From JBAZOY01 sp041648505 (GTDB lineage Bacteria > Desulfobacterota > Syntrophia > Syntrophales > CG2-30-49-12): 18,319 nt of DNA. Shown one piece after another: positions 1 to 8,201 of the stretch (positions within the stretch are counted from its first letter, which is position 1; every line of letters starts with the position of its first letter). The notes beneath the pieces are model-generated. The model did no database searches, had not been told where the DNA came from, and saw only the letters and a list, made by a program, of their open reading frames with translations. The translations under genes were made by a program, and so were the position numbers. The stretch is from positions 1-18,319 of the forward strand of contig JBAZOY010000050.1 of NCBI GenBank assembly GCA_041648505.1. Direction: 5' to 3'.

Positions 1-46
1 CCTCCCTGAATTCTTTATTGTATTTCCCATATGGTATTCTTTCCAC
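1..46 (-). CDS. IS3-type transposase OrfA, 5' fragment
   Basis: Only the first 15 codons lie in the window; the frame runs off the left edge. A GTG start at 46 is preceded by GGAGGT (53-58) with a 6-nt spacer, and the frame reads MERIPYGKYNKEFRE. The K-Y-x-K-E-F-R-E motif is how the HTH_Tnp_1 domain of many IS3-family OrfA proteins begins; that is family knowledge, and the rest of the protein cannot be seen. An in-frame ATG at 103, with GAGG just before it, would add 19 residues. If correct, an insertion-sequence end lies between about 47 and 173, just after the GNAT gene. With so few residues this could also be another helix-turn-helix protein. Confidence 0.5.
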   Translation of the reverse strand, partial: MERIPYGKYNKEFRE

Positions 47-173
47 TGTGACACCTCCGTTTCTGTATTTTGCCTTAACATTGGTGTACACTTTTTTCAA
101 CATACCTCACCTTTCTGGGGTGAGTGTTGATCGCACTTCACACACTACCAGAAAATCCCATCTTGTCCTGCTG

Positions 174-737
174 TTATCTCATTTGGTGCACTTGCAAGTT
201 GATTTCACCTTTTACTCGACAGATTCCCTGGCCCAACTCTTCCTGGGCTTCAAATCCACTGGTTTTTAACACATTCAGCATTGTCTGGTTCTCGCTCAAG
301 ACATCTCCTACAAAAGCACGAATACCGTTCTGCCGGGCAATATCGGCTAAGTGTTCCAAGAGATGTGTGCCGATTCCTCGCTCTTGATAGATATCTTCTA
401 CTACAGGGGCAAGCTCTGCGGAACACTCGCCCGGCCGGCGGGAATAGCGGGCCACGGCGATAATACGTTCCTCTGTTTTCACCCTTATCGTTGCCACAAG
501 GGCAAAAATATCGTAATAGTCTACATTGCAGAAACCGGTAAGTTCCTCTTTGGAGAGCTGTCCCACCTCCTGACAAAATTTCAGATAGATTGTACTGCGG
601 CTGAGTCGATGAAATAACGATGAAATTTTTGTTTCATCGTTATTCTGAATTGGTCTTAGAAGCAGGCTGGACCCGTCCTTCAATATGACCGTTTTGTTGT
701 ATTTTCCCAGCTTTTTGGCTACGGAACTCTCTGACAT
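174..737 (-). CDS. GNAT-family N-acetyltransferase
   Basis: The 187-residue protein is a GCN5-related acetyltransferase, which transfers an acetyl group from acetyl-CoA to an amine; the substrate cannot be read from sequence. The acetyl-CoA pyrophosphate loop is visible as RGIGTHLLEHL, preceded by the SAELAPVVED strand, and followed by an FVGDVLSENQTML segment typical of motif B. The N-terminal half (LLLRPIQNNDE, then SRSTIYLKF) resembles the GNAT domain of Pat-type protein acetyltransferases, but no acyl-CoA-synthetase-like domain is attached. The ATG at 737 is chosen because AGGGGAAATCC lies just upstream; an in-frame TTG at 764 would add nine residues without a better ribosome site. It is cytosolic and has no operon partner in view, with a possible IS element downstream. 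The family is secure, the specific role is not. Confidence 0.85.
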   Translation of the reverse strand: MSESSVAKKLGKYNKTVILKDGSSLLLRPIQNNDETKISSLFHRLSRSTIYLKFCQEVGQLSKEELTGFCNVDYYDIFALVATIRVKTEERIIAVARYSRRPGECSAELAPVVEDIYQERGIGTHLLEHLADIARQNGIRAFVGDVLSENQTMLNVLKTSGFEAQEELGQGICRVKGEINLQVHQMR

Positions 738-820
738 TGGATTTCCCCTTTTGACTGCTTCCAATTGTCCCGATGTTCCTGTTCAACAGTACAGGAAATA
801 AATACGGAAGGATCACGAAA

Positions 821-842
821 CCTGGGAATCATATTTCCCAGG
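821..842 (-). terminator. Hairpin after rodA, possible terminator
   Basis: Perfect 8-bp arms CCTGGGAA (821-828) and TTCCCAGG (835-842) with a 6-nt loop lie 12 nt beyond the rodA stop in the direction of transcription. On the minus strand the hairpin is followed only by TTTCGTG, so the U-tract is poor. It plausibly ends the mre-mrd operon but may be a weak or Rho-assisted terminator. Confidence 0.45.
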
Positions 843-854
843 ACTGATAAAAAT

Positions 855-1964
855 CTATGGCCTGAGAATAAACCTCCTCATGCTGATATTTATCAGCATT
901 CCAATGGCTGTCAACAGCACAACCATGGAAGAGCCTCCATAACTCATAAAGGGCAGGGGTATACCCACAACGGGAACTATACCCAGAATCATTCCGATAT
1001 TGATAAATACCTGCCAGAAGATAAGCATTGCGATACCGAAGGATATCAGGGCACCCACTAGATCCTTCGCATGGAAACTGATCTTCAAACACCAATATAT
1101 CAATGACAGGAAAATAATTATTAGAATCATTGCGCCCAAAAATCCCCACTCTTCTGCAAAAACGGAAAAAACAAAATCCGTCTGCTGTACCGGCAGAAAT
1201 TTCAATTGAGTCTGTGTTCCCTTTAAAAACCCCTTACCCAGAATGCCACCTGAACCGACAGCAATTATTGATTGAATAATATGATAACCGGAGCCGAGCG
1301 GATCACTCTCCGGAGAGAAAAAGGTGATAACCCTCCCCTTTTGATAATCCTTCAGGAAATGCCAGCCCACAGGAATGAAGGCAACAAAACCGACGGCAGT
1401 AAAAACCAGAGGTCTCCAATCTATGCCGACAAATAAAACAACGGATAAAAAAATAATGCCCAAAATCAATGCCGTGCCAAGATCAGGTTGTTTTAGAATG
1501 AGTAAAAACGGAATCGCTACGATCAGAATAGGAATCAGGAGTTCTCTTAATATGTAACTTCTGTCTGCCCTGTAATCGTCAAAGTATTTTGCCAGTGCCA
1601 GAATCATCGTTAATTTTACCAATTCTGAGGGCTGAAAAGACCCCCCCCCCACGACAATCCACCGCTGTGAGCCATGGATTGCGTTCCCGTACAGAAAGAC
1701 GCAGACCAGAAGAAAGACAGAAAAGGCATGAATAACATAGGCGTAGCTGTTTAGAAAACGATAATCAATGCAGATGACTACCCCCATAAATAACAGGCCG
1801 ATGAGAATCCATTGAACCTGCTTGATATAAGGTGAAGATTGTCCATAATCGTCCAGGCTGTAACCGGCACTGTAAAGGTTTAAAAGGCCTATAGACATGA
1901 GAACCAGTACCAGAATTAGAAGTACCCAATCAAAGTGAAAAAATAATTGCCGATCAAATTTCAT
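855..1964 (-). CDS. rodA: RodA, SEDS peptidoglycan glycosyltransferase
   Basis: RodA polymerises glycan strands from lipid II in the inner membrane and works with PBP2 in the elongasome. The 369-residue protein is a polytopic membrane protein of normal SEDS length. Diagnostic motifs are GSQRWI at 98-103, FQPSEL at 110-115, KQPDLGTA at 158-165 and PFMSYGGSS at 338-346. The catalytic aspartate is D263 within QQTDFVFSVFAEEWG, matching the essential Asp of E. coli RodA. The ATG at 1964 lies 19 nt after the mrdA stop and has no clear Shine-Dalgarno sequence, so it probably relies on coupling to mrdA. It is the last gene of the shape operon. Residues V105-G108 are encoded across a run of ten G (1641-1650), an unusually long homopolymer for a core gene. 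The alternative FtsW is unlikely given the mrdA neighbour. Confidence 0.96.
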   Translation of the reverse strand: MKFDRQLFFHFDWVLLILVLVLMSIGLLNLYSAGYSLDDYGQSSPYIKQVQWILIGLLFMGVVICIDYRFLNSYAYVIHAFSVFLLVCVFLYGNAIHGSQRWIVVGGGSFQPSELVKLTMILALAKYFDDYRADRSYILRELLIPILIVAIPFLLILKQPDLGTALILGIIFLSVVLFVGIDWRPLVFTAVGFVAFIPVGWHFLKDYQKGRVITFFSPESDPLGSGYHIIQSIIAVGSGGILGKGFLKGTQTQLKFLPVQQTDFVFSVFAEEWGFLGAMILIIIFLSLIYWCLKISFHAKDLVGALISFGIAMLIFWQVFINIGMILGIVPVVGIPLPFMSYGGSSMVVLLTAIGMLINISMRRFILRP

Positions 1965-1983
1965 AGTTTAAAATTTTTTTAAT

Positions 1984-3828
1984 TCACGACTTACGGCTGT
2001 GATTACTAAAATATGCATCTATAATCTTTCTGGCAATTGGGGCTGCGGCAGTTCCTCCATGACCGGCATGCTCCACAACAACCGCCACTGCTATTTCCGG
2101 ATTTTTATATGGCGCGAAACAAACAAAGAGGGCGTGATCTCTGAATCTCTGGGGAAGTATTCTCTCTTTGCGAGCCTTTATATTTTCCGGCATCCTGACA
2201 ACCTGAGCGGTACCGGTTTTCCCACATACGTCTGCTTCCTTCCTTTTTAAGGCATATCCTGTGCCTCCCCTTTCGTTAACCGCTCCCCAGAGGGCATATT
2301 TCAGTATTTCGATGTTTTTTTGACTGATGGGAAGCTGGGATTTTTTCTCGGGAGCGAATGACTTGAATAGCCGACCGTCGGCAGTTTCCATCCGTTTTAC
2401 AATCCTTGGTCGCCAGAGCGTTCCACCATTTGCAACGGCACAGTAGGCATTCAACAGCTGAAGTGGTGTGGTGGAATTAAATCCCTGACCGATGGCGACG
2501 GAAATAGTTTCACCCATCTGCCATGGTTCACCGAACTTGGCCAGTTTCCATTCTTTCGTTGGGATAGTACCTCTCTTTTCTCTGGGAAAATCGATCCCAG
2601 TAACTTCGCCAAGACCGAAGCTGCGGGCGTAATGGGCTATTTTATCAACACCTAACATTTTTCCCAAATTGTAAAAATAAACATCACATGATTCTACGAT
2701 AGCACGGTGCAGATCGACCCAACCATGGCCTTTTTTTTGCCAGCAAAGATAAGTTCTATTGCCCAGTTCAAATGACCCCTTGCAGAAGAACTTTGTTTCC
2801 GGGGTAATCAACCCTTCTTCAAGGGCCGCTGCGGCAACAATCAGCTTGTAAGTAGAGCCGGGAGGATACTGGCCGGAAATCGCCCTGTTCTCCATGGGGT
2901 GTAAGGGGTCAGTCAACAAGTTTTCCCAATCTTCGAAAGAAATCCCCCTATTGAACATATTAGGATCAAATGATGGTGCACTTACCAGCGCCAGTATGGA
3001 TCCATTACGCGGATTCATAACAATCACAGCACCTACCTTATCCTTCATAGCGTTCCAGGCCACTTCCTGCAACAATGGATCAATGGTCAGTACTATATTG
3101 CAGCCGGGAACAGGCTCGATCTCTCCTATAACTCTAACCTGTTGCCCAAGGGCGTTAACTTCCACCTGTTTTGCTCCCGTTTTACCCTTCAGATATCGAT
3201 CAAAGTATCTTTCCAGGCCGGATTGACCTACCGTATCACCGATAGCGTATTCACCCGAGGTGTCTTTATCCAGCTCTTCTTGAGATATCTCGCTCGTATA
3301 ACCGAAAATATGGGTCATCATCGCTCCGGTAAGGTATTGCCTGACAGGATTTACCTCAACAACTATTCCCGGTAGATCCATGTTATTTGTTTCCACTACC
3401 AACAATTTCTCTCTGGTGATATTTTTTTCCAGTTTGATTGGTACAAAGGGCTTAGACTTTTCCGGAAGGAGTATGTCGGGAAGAAGATTCATGGATCTTT
3501 CCGCATACAGACAGTTTAGTTTTTCAAACACATCATGGATACCGCTGGTACTATTGGGCATAAATAAAATATCAAAAGAGGGGCGATTTTCTACCATAAC
3601 CTCTCTATTGGTATCCATAATCAACCCTCTCAGTGGCTCGATTTTACGAAGTCTAATGCTATTATTCTCAGATCTCTCCTTTAGATCATCTCCCTTGATG
3701 ATCTGCAGAAACCACATTCTGACAACCAGAACAGAGAGGGCAAAAGCTACAAAGATAAATACCACCTTGAATCTTTGCCGGAATCTATGAGGATCATGTT
3801 CTTTTAACTGACCTCGGATACTTCCCAT
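1984..3828 (-). CDS. mrdA: Penicillin-binding protein 2, elongasome transpeptidase
   Basis: PBP2 cross-links peptidoglycan during cell elongation, as a DD-transpeptidase partner of RodA. The 614-residue protein has a short cytoplasmic tail, one membrane anchor (about 20-38), a PBP dimerisation/pedestal domain (about 60-230) and a C-terminal transpeptidase domain. The three penicillin-binding motifs are intact: STYK with nucleophile S325, S380-C-D382 in the SxN/SxD position, and KTG at 537-539. The YPPGSTYKL context is characteristic of PBP2. The ATG at 3828 overlaps the end of mreD by 35 bp, and AGGG lies about 10 nt upstream of the start; the overlap suggests coupled translation. Length and motif order agree with MrdA, and the adjacent rodA supports it. 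Nothing looks damaged. Confidence 0.96.
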   Translation of the reverse strand: MGSIRGQLKEHDPHRFRQRFKVVFIFVAFALSVLVVRMWFLQIIKGDDLKERSENNSIRLRKIEPLRGLIMDTNREVMVENRPSFDILFMPNSTSGIHDVFEKLNCLYAERSMNLLPDILLPEKSKPFVPIKLEKNITREKLLVVETNNMDLPGIVVEVNPVRQYLTGAMMTHIFGYTSEISQEELDKDTSGEYAIGDTVGQSGLERYFDRYLKGKTGAKQVEVNALGQQVRVIGEIEPVPGCNIVLTIDPLLQEVAWNAMKDKVGAVIVMNPRNGSILALVSAPSFDPNMFNRGISFEDWENLLTDPLHPMENRAISGQYPPGSTYKLIVAAAALEEGLITPETKFFCKGSFELGNRTYLCWQKKGHGWVDLHRAIVESCDVYFYNLGKMLGVDKIAHYARSFGLGEVTGIDFPREKRGTIPTKEWKLAKFGEPWQMGETISVAIGQGFNSTTPLQLLNAYCAVANGGTLWRPRIVKRMETADGRLFKSFAPEKKSQLPISQKNIEILKYALWGAVNERGGTGYALKRKEADVCGKTGTAQVVRMPENIKARKERILPQRFRDHALFVCFAPYKNPEIAVAVVVEHAGHGGTAAAPIARKIIDAYFSNHSRKS

Positions 3829-4306
3829 TCAGCAATACCCTAAACCTGGAGAATATATTAAAAAAAACCGGACTGAGTAAACTGGCTAAAATTGCTTGAG
3901 GCAGAAAAGCCCTTACTGTATCGTAACTTAAATCGGTTCCATATATCAGTCTACTGAAAAAAATGATTAGTATTTGCTCCGATAGAACACAGAGGAAGGT
4001 AAAACCCATGATGAATAATGCCCTTTCCGGGTAAACCCTCTGAGAAATGAGCGTGGCAATAAAAAATAACAGGGGATACAGGAAAGTGAAAAGGCCGGGG
4101 ATTGAACCACCGATACAGTCAAGAAAAAAACCAAGGGCAAAGCTCAAGAAGAACCCTTTCATCACCTCCATGTGAAATCCCGCATAAATTACCAATATTA
4201 ATGATATTTCCACACCAGCCTTGCCGAAAAACAGAGCTTCCGTTAGCGTTGTCTGAAATACAATTAACATCAATAAGAATGCAGACATGAAAATGAGGTA
4301 AGTCAT
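3794..4306 (-). CDS. mreD: MreD, rod shape-determining membrane protein
   Basis: MreD is an inner-membrane component of the elongasome that interacts with MreC. The 170-residue protein is almost entirely hydrophobic, with about five to six predicted membrane segments, for example at residues 3-20, 32-50, 65-90 and 95-115. The MKGFFLSFALGFFLDCIGG stretch is typical of the family, where an acidic residue sits in a glycine-rich helix. MreD is poorly conserved in sequence, so position between mreC and mrdA is the main support. Its ATG overlaps the mreC stop in an ATGA arrangement, pointing to translational coupling, and its own ribosome site is weak. Its 3' end overlaps the mrdA start by 35 bp. 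Confidence 0.9.
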   Translation of the reverse strand: MTYLIFMSAFLLMLIVFQTTLTEALFFGKAGVEISLILVIYAGFHMEVMKGFFLSFALGFFLDCIGGSIPGLFTFLYPLLFFIATLISQRVYPERALFIMGFTFLCVLSEQILIIFFSRLIYGTDLSYDTVRAFLPQAILASLLSPVFFNIFSRFRVLLNGKYPRSVKRT

Positions 4307-5127
4307 TTTTTATCGCCCATATTATCCGGTAAAATTACAGCAACTTCCTCAACCCTGGTAACATCAAGAGAAGGAGTTACCTCAATATTCTGAAATAAAC
4401 CACTGCCTTTTTTATCTACTCCTGTGACAAACCCGAGTAGAAATCCCTTAGGAAAAACACCTCCTATACCTGAAGATATAACAGCATCTCCCACCATGAC
4501 ATCGTCCGTCTTAAAAATGTACTTCATCTGACACCTAAGACCTGACCCCTGTAAGATACCCTGAACCCTTGTTCTCTGAACCAGTGCGTCAATCTTGCTA
4601 TTCTCGCTGGTGAGAAGCAGAATTTTCGACACATGCCAGGATGTTTTCGTTATCTTGCCCACAACACCCTGATCAGACGCAACAGGCAGGCCGACTCTTA
4701 AGTTATGAATGGTTCCCCTGTTAATTAACATTGTCTGAAATACCGATAACTGGCTTCTGCCTATGACCCTGGCAGCAACGACATTGTAGCTGATCTTTTC
4801 TTTGAGTCCCAGAAGTTTCTGTAACCGTAAACCCTCAGAATACCCCTCTCTATACTGGATCAACTGCTGTGTTAACAGAGCAGTTTTCTTTTTGAGCTTT
4901 CTATTTTCTTCTTCCAGCCCCACCAGAAAGATATACCGCTGCCAAGCGCTCATTAATCCTTCCAAAGGTCTGTTTATCGCGTTCATCAAAGGTGCCGCCA
5001 TTTCTAACACTAACTTTTCAACAATACCGGTCTCAGACGAACGCCTCACATTGCGGAAAGTCATGGAAATAAGAATTATAATGAGAACGAATATTATAAT
5101 TAGCTGATATCTTTTAGAAAATAACAT
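4303..5127 (-). CDS. mreC: MreC, rod shape-determining protein
   Basis: MreC is the periplasmic scaffold of the elongasome; it activates PBP2/RodA. The 274-residue protein has an N-terminal membrane anchor (about 8-25), a coiled coil (about 60-95, rich in E, K, L and Q), then the two beta-barrel core. Recognisable core segments are VVAARVIGRS, LINRGTIHNLRVGLPVAS with GVVGKI, and VGDAVISSGIGGVFPKGFLLGFV, all characteristic of MreC. An in-frame TTG at 5148 would add seven residues, but the ATG at 5127 is preferred: GAGGA directly precedes it, the frame then begins MLFSKRYQ as usual for the family, and the TTG has no ribosome site. A strong hairpin lies between mreB and this gene. Confidence 0.93.
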   Translation of the reverse strand: MLFSKRYQLIIIFVLIIILISMTFRNVRRSSETGIVEKLVLEMAAPLMNAINRPLEGLMSAWQRYIFLVGLEEENRKLKKKTALLTQQLIQYREGYSEGLRLQKLLGLKEKISYNVVAARVIGRSQLSVFQTMLINRGTIHNLRVGLPVASDQGVVGKITKTSWHVSKILLLTSENSKIDALVQRTRVQGILQGSGLRCQMKYIFKTDDVMVGDAVISSGIGGVFPKGFLLGFVTGVDKKGSGLFQNIEVTPSLDVTRVEEVAVILPDNMGDKK

Positions 5128-5160
5128 TCCTCGCCTATGGATAAACAAGAGGAAACAAAT

Positions 5161-5210
5161 CCCCTTACCGTAGGGATGGACAACCCACTGGCTTCCTACG
5201 GAAAAAGGGG
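5161..5210 (-). promoter_or_regulatory. Intergenic hairpin between mreB and mreC
   Basis: CCCCTT-A-CCGTAGG (5161-5174) pairs with CCTACGG-AAA-AAGGGG (5195-5210): a 7-bp inner and a 6-bp outer helix separated by a small A-rich internal loop, around a 20-nt loop. On the minus strand it follows the mreB stop by about 75 nt and precedes the mreC start by about 33 nt. The bases after it (ATTTGTTTCC) are not a clean U-tract. It may attenuate transcription between the abundant MreB and the scarce MreC/D, or protect the mreB 3' end from decay. Confidence 0.5.
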
Positions 5211-5285
5211 AGTTTATCTTTGGAGTTAGGAGCGCAATTAATCAGATATGTTGGTGAAATTATTTTTTACACAGACCTTTACTTA

Positions 5286-6323
5286 TCACACCTGGACGGC
5301 GACCTCTTTTAACATATCTATCTGATCAAGGGCCATACCGGCACCTATGGCTACCGTAGAAAGAGGATCATCGGCTAAAACAATGGGGAGGCCGGTTTCT
5401 TCTCTTATAAGAACATCTATATTTTTCAAAAGCGATCCTCCTCCGGTTAAAACAATGCCTCTGTCCACAATGTCACCCGCTAATTCCGGAGGAGCGTTTT
5501 CCAGGGCATCTCTTATGGTATCTATAATAGTACGAACCGGTTCCATAATGGCCTCTCGTACCTCATCTGAATTAATCGTAACAGTTTGGGGAATACCCGA
5601 TATCAGATCTCGCCCCTTAACAGCAATCGTTCGCAATTCCTTCTCCGGAGAGGCACAACCGATAGTTGTCTTTATAACCTCGGCCGACCGCTCTCCAATG
5701 AGAAGACTGTACTTTCTTTTCATATAATGCACGATTTCCTCATCCATCCTATTACCGGCAACCCTGACAGATTGAGCGTAAACAATACCTGCCAGAGATA
5801 TCACAGCAACCTCCGTCGTGCCCCCACCGATATCCACGATCATGGAACTTATGGGTTCCGTTATCGGTAAGCCGGCCCCAATGGCCGCTGCCATTGGTTC
5901 TTCAATAAGATAAATCTCCCTGGCACCGGCAGATTCTACTGCCTCTTTGACGGCTCGCCTTTCAACCTGGGTAATGCATGACGGCACCGAAACAATGATC
6001 CTCGGACGAACGAGAGCCCTGCGATTGTGAACACGAAGTATGAAGTGTCTCAGCATCGCCTCTGTAACATCAAAATCAGCTATCACCCCATCCTTCATCG
6101 GTCTGATGGCTACGATATTACCAGGGGTTCGTCCCAGCATATTCTTAGCTTCCGTACCAACAGCCAGAATCTTTTTTGTACCCCTTGCATCTCTATGAAC
6201 AGCAACCACTGAAGGCTCACTCAGCACAATACCTTTACCTTTTACGTAAACCAGCGTATTGGCAGTTCCTAAGTCTATCGCCAGATCATTGGAAAACTTC
6301 CCCAAAATAAAATCGAACAGCAA
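5286..6323 (-). CDS. mreB: MreB, actin-like cell-shape protein
   Basis: MreB is the bacterial actin that forms membrane-bound filaments and positions the elongasome. The 345-residue product has the full actin-fold nucleotide-binding set: phosphate 1 motif DLAIDLGTANTLVYVKGKG near 13-31, phosphate 2 IVDIGGGTTEVAVIS in the middle, and the adenosine motif IVLTGGGSLL near the C-terminus. Length is normal and the sequence is highly conserved. The start is TTG at 6323 rather than ATG: GGGAGGAG lies 7 nt upstream and the resulting MLFDFILGKFSNDLAIDLG matches MreB N-termini. It is the first gene of the shape operon, transcribed from the AT-rich region shared with the divergent foldase gene. Confidence 0.98.
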   Translation of the reverse strand: MLFDFILGKFSNDLAIDLGTANTLVYVKGKGIVLSEPSVVAVHRDARGTKKILAVGTEAKNMLGRTPGNIVAIRPMKDGVIADFDVTEAMLRHFILRVHNRRALVRPRIIVSVPSCITQVERRAVKEAVESAGAREIYLIEEPMAAAIGAGLPITEPISSMIVDIGGGTTEVAVISLAGIVYAQSVRVAGNRMDEEIVHYMKRKYSLLIGERSAEVIKTTIGCASPEKELRTIAVKGRDLISGIPQTVTINSDEVREAIMEPVRTIIDTIRDALENAPPELAGDIVDRGIVLTGGGSLLKNIDVLIREETGLPIVLADDPLSTVAIGAGMALDQIDMLKEVAVQV

Positions 6324-6330
6324 GGTCTCT

Positions 6331-6338
6331 CCTCCCAG
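6331..6338 (-). promoter_or_regulatory. Strong ribosome binding site deciding a TTG start
   Basis: On the minus strand GGGAGGAG stands about 7 nt before the TTG at 6323-6321. No ATG or GTG in the same frame gives a MreB-like N-terminus, so this site decides the mreB start. A near-perfect anti-SD match may offset the weak start codon. Confidence 0.7.
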
Positions 6339-6380
6339 GGTTTTTATGGAATCTCAGCTTAGCGATTAGTAATATATAAT

Positions 6381-6409
6381 TGTATATAGTATTTCATTGC
6401 GCTAATCAA
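6381..6409 (-). promoter_or_regulatory. Candidate sigma70 promoter for mreB
   Basis: On the minus strand TTGATT (6404-6409) and TATACA (6381-6386) are separated by 17 nt, about 60 nt upstream of the mreB start. Each hexamer departs from consensus, and the whole region (6350-6440) is very AT-rich, so chance matches are easy. The divergent foldase gene must also have a promoter in this 200-bp gap, but I could not single one out. Confidence 0.35.
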
Positions 6410-6524
6410 TTAATTTTTATAAAAATTTTCACGCTAATATTTGCTCAAGTAGTCGCAAAAATTATTGCATTTAATGCGCTACTGTAATAACTATATCAAA
6501 TCTTTATACGTGAGGAGATTTACC

Positions 6525-8129
6525 ATGCTTGAACTGATGAGAAAACACGCCAGGAACTGGCTCATGAAGGTCATTCTGGGTATTATCATTATCGTCTTCA
6601 TCTTTTATTTCGGTACCGTGAACGGAGATAAAAAGGCTGAAACCATCGCCACTATAGACGACAAGACCATAGCCATCATAGATTTCCAAAGGGAATATCA
6701 GAATCTCTTTGATTTCTATCGCCAGCAGTATGGCGACAGAATGACGGATGATCTCCTGAAGAATTTAAATCTCAAACAGGAGGCCTTTGACAATATAATT
6801 AATCGGGCCATCATCATCCATAAGGCCGACAAGCTCAATTTAGAAGTTACCGCTGACGAGATCAGAAACTCTATTCTTTCTTTTTCTGCTTTCCAGAAAA
6901 ACGGCGTTTTTGACGATGGGATCTATCGTCAAATTCTACGTTCTAATAAAATGACCCCGGAAGAGTTTGAGGACATACAAGGGAAGACATTAACCATAAA
7001 AAAAGTCGAAAATCTCATCGTGGATGCCGTCAAGGTATCGGAGCAAGAAGTGCATGATCTGTACAGGTTTCAGAACGAAAAAATTAATATAACCTTTCTC
7101 CAACTCTCCCCCAAAGACTTTACGGAAAAAGTCACCCCTTCACAGACAGATCTGGAAACGTATCTGAAGGTACATGGTAATGATTTCCGCAGACCGAAAC
7201 AGGTTCAGCTCAAATATATTTCATTTTTAGGTCAGGATTTCGCCCCTTCTGTAAAGGTAGCCGATATTGATGTTGCGGATTATTACGAACATCACAAAGA
7301 TGAGTTCTTAAAATCAGATAGTAAGGCCGCCGCCCCACTGTCGGAAGTCAGAGATAAGATTGCTGCTGAATTAAAACAGATACAAGGAATGGTTATCGCG
7401 GCAGAAGAGGCAAAAAAGGCTCATGATACCATCTATCAGAAAGAAAATTTTGACGGCTACGCGACACAAAAAAAACTGGAAATTAAAACTACCGAATTCT
7501 TTTCTTTGAACAATCTACCACCGGATTTCAGCAGGCTTCCCGATTTTACCGGAATCGTCTCTAACCTGGGCAAGGGTGATGTCAGTAAGATACTGTCGAA
7601 CGAGAAAGGAGACTATATTTTCAAACTCATGGCCCAAAAACCTCCTTCAATACCAACCTTGAATGAGATCAAAGAAAAGGTTGAAAAACGTTATATCGAG
7701 GAAGGATCCGAACGTTTGTGTAAAAAGGCTTCCGAAGATATCCTCGACCGCATGAAAAAAGGGGAAGATATCGAAAATATAGCCAGGGAAAAGGGGTTAA
7801 AGGTAAACGAAACGGGATTCTTTCTGCCTGGTTCTAATATAGAAAAACTCGGCTTCTCGCAAGAATTGAATGAAGGCCTCTTTAATATTTCCAAGAAAAA
7901 GCCCTATGCAGACAAGGTATTTCAAATTAGTGGAAACTTTATACTCATCCAGTTTAAGGCAAGAGAAAAATCTGACGACCGTGACTTTGAAGTAAAAAAA
8001 GAACAACTGAAAAACGTCCTTTTTAAAATCAAGAAAAATGAGTATCTCAAATCGTGGCTGGAAGGTGAGAAGGCATATATGCGCAAAGAAGGTACATTAA
8101 AGGTTATGAAAGATATCAAAGAACTATAA
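6525..8129 (+). CDS. PpiD/SurA_N-like membrane-anchored periplasmic foldase
   Basis: The 534-residue protein resembles PpiD: a short cytoplasmic tail, one membrane anchor (about 13-31, MKVILGIIIIVFIFYFG), then a SurA_N_3-type chaperone domain (about 40-190) with the typical YQNLFDFYRQQYG and LINRAI-like NIINRAIIIHKADKL segments. Such proteins bind unfolded envelope proteins leaving the Sec translocon. Where PpiD carries a parvulin domain, the sequence after YYEHHKDEF shows no recognisable HILV/HI-type parvulin motif. It continues with helical, charged segments and another PpiD-like half (LPDFTGIVSNLGKGDVSKI). It may therefore be chaperone-only, or carry a very divergent Rotamase_2 fold. The ATG at 6525 has GAGGAG 7-8 nt upstream; an in-frame ATG at 6465 would add 20 residues with no ribosome site. 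It is divergent from mreB. Confidence 0.85.
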   Translation: MLELMRKHARNWLMKVILGIIIIVFIFYFGTVNGDKKAETIATIDDKTIAIIDFQREYQNLFDFYRQQYGDRMTDDLLKNLNLKQEAFDNIINRAIIIHKADKLNLEVTADEIRNSILSFSAFQKNGVFDDGIYRQILRSNKMTPEEFEDIQGKTLTIKKVENLIVDAVKVSEQEVHDLYRFQNEKINITFLQLSPKDFTEKVTPSQTDLETYLKVHGNDFRRPKQVQLKYISFLGQDFAPSVKVADIDVADYYEHHKDEFLKSDSKAAAPLSEVRDKIAAELKQIQGMVIAAEEAKKAHDTIYQKENFDGYATQKKLEIKTTEFFSLNNLPPDFSRLPDFTGIVSNLGKGDVSKILSNEKGDYIFKLMAQKPPSIPTLNEIKEKVEKRYIEEGSERLCKKASEDILDRMKKGEDIENIAREKGLKVNETGFFLPGSNIEKLGFSQELNEGLFNISKKKPYADKVFQISGNFILIQFKAREKSDDRDFEVKKEQLKNVLFKIKKNEYLKSWLEGEKAYMRKEGTLKVMKDIKEL

Positions 8130-8201
8130 AGTCAAGAATTTGAATCGAACAATACAAACTCTGATTCTAGACTTACGAATCATATTTTACGAGATTCCCA
8201 G

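Noticed and set aside
281..617. Overlapping plus-strand ORFs opposite the GNAT gene
   Set aside because: They are antisense frames with no ribosome site and no recognisable protein, while the minus-strand GNAT has intact motifs.
765..1061. 98-codon plus-strand ORF over the rodA 3' end
   Set aside because: Composition is biased (many N, H, Q) as expected from antisense of a membrane protein; there is no ribosome site.
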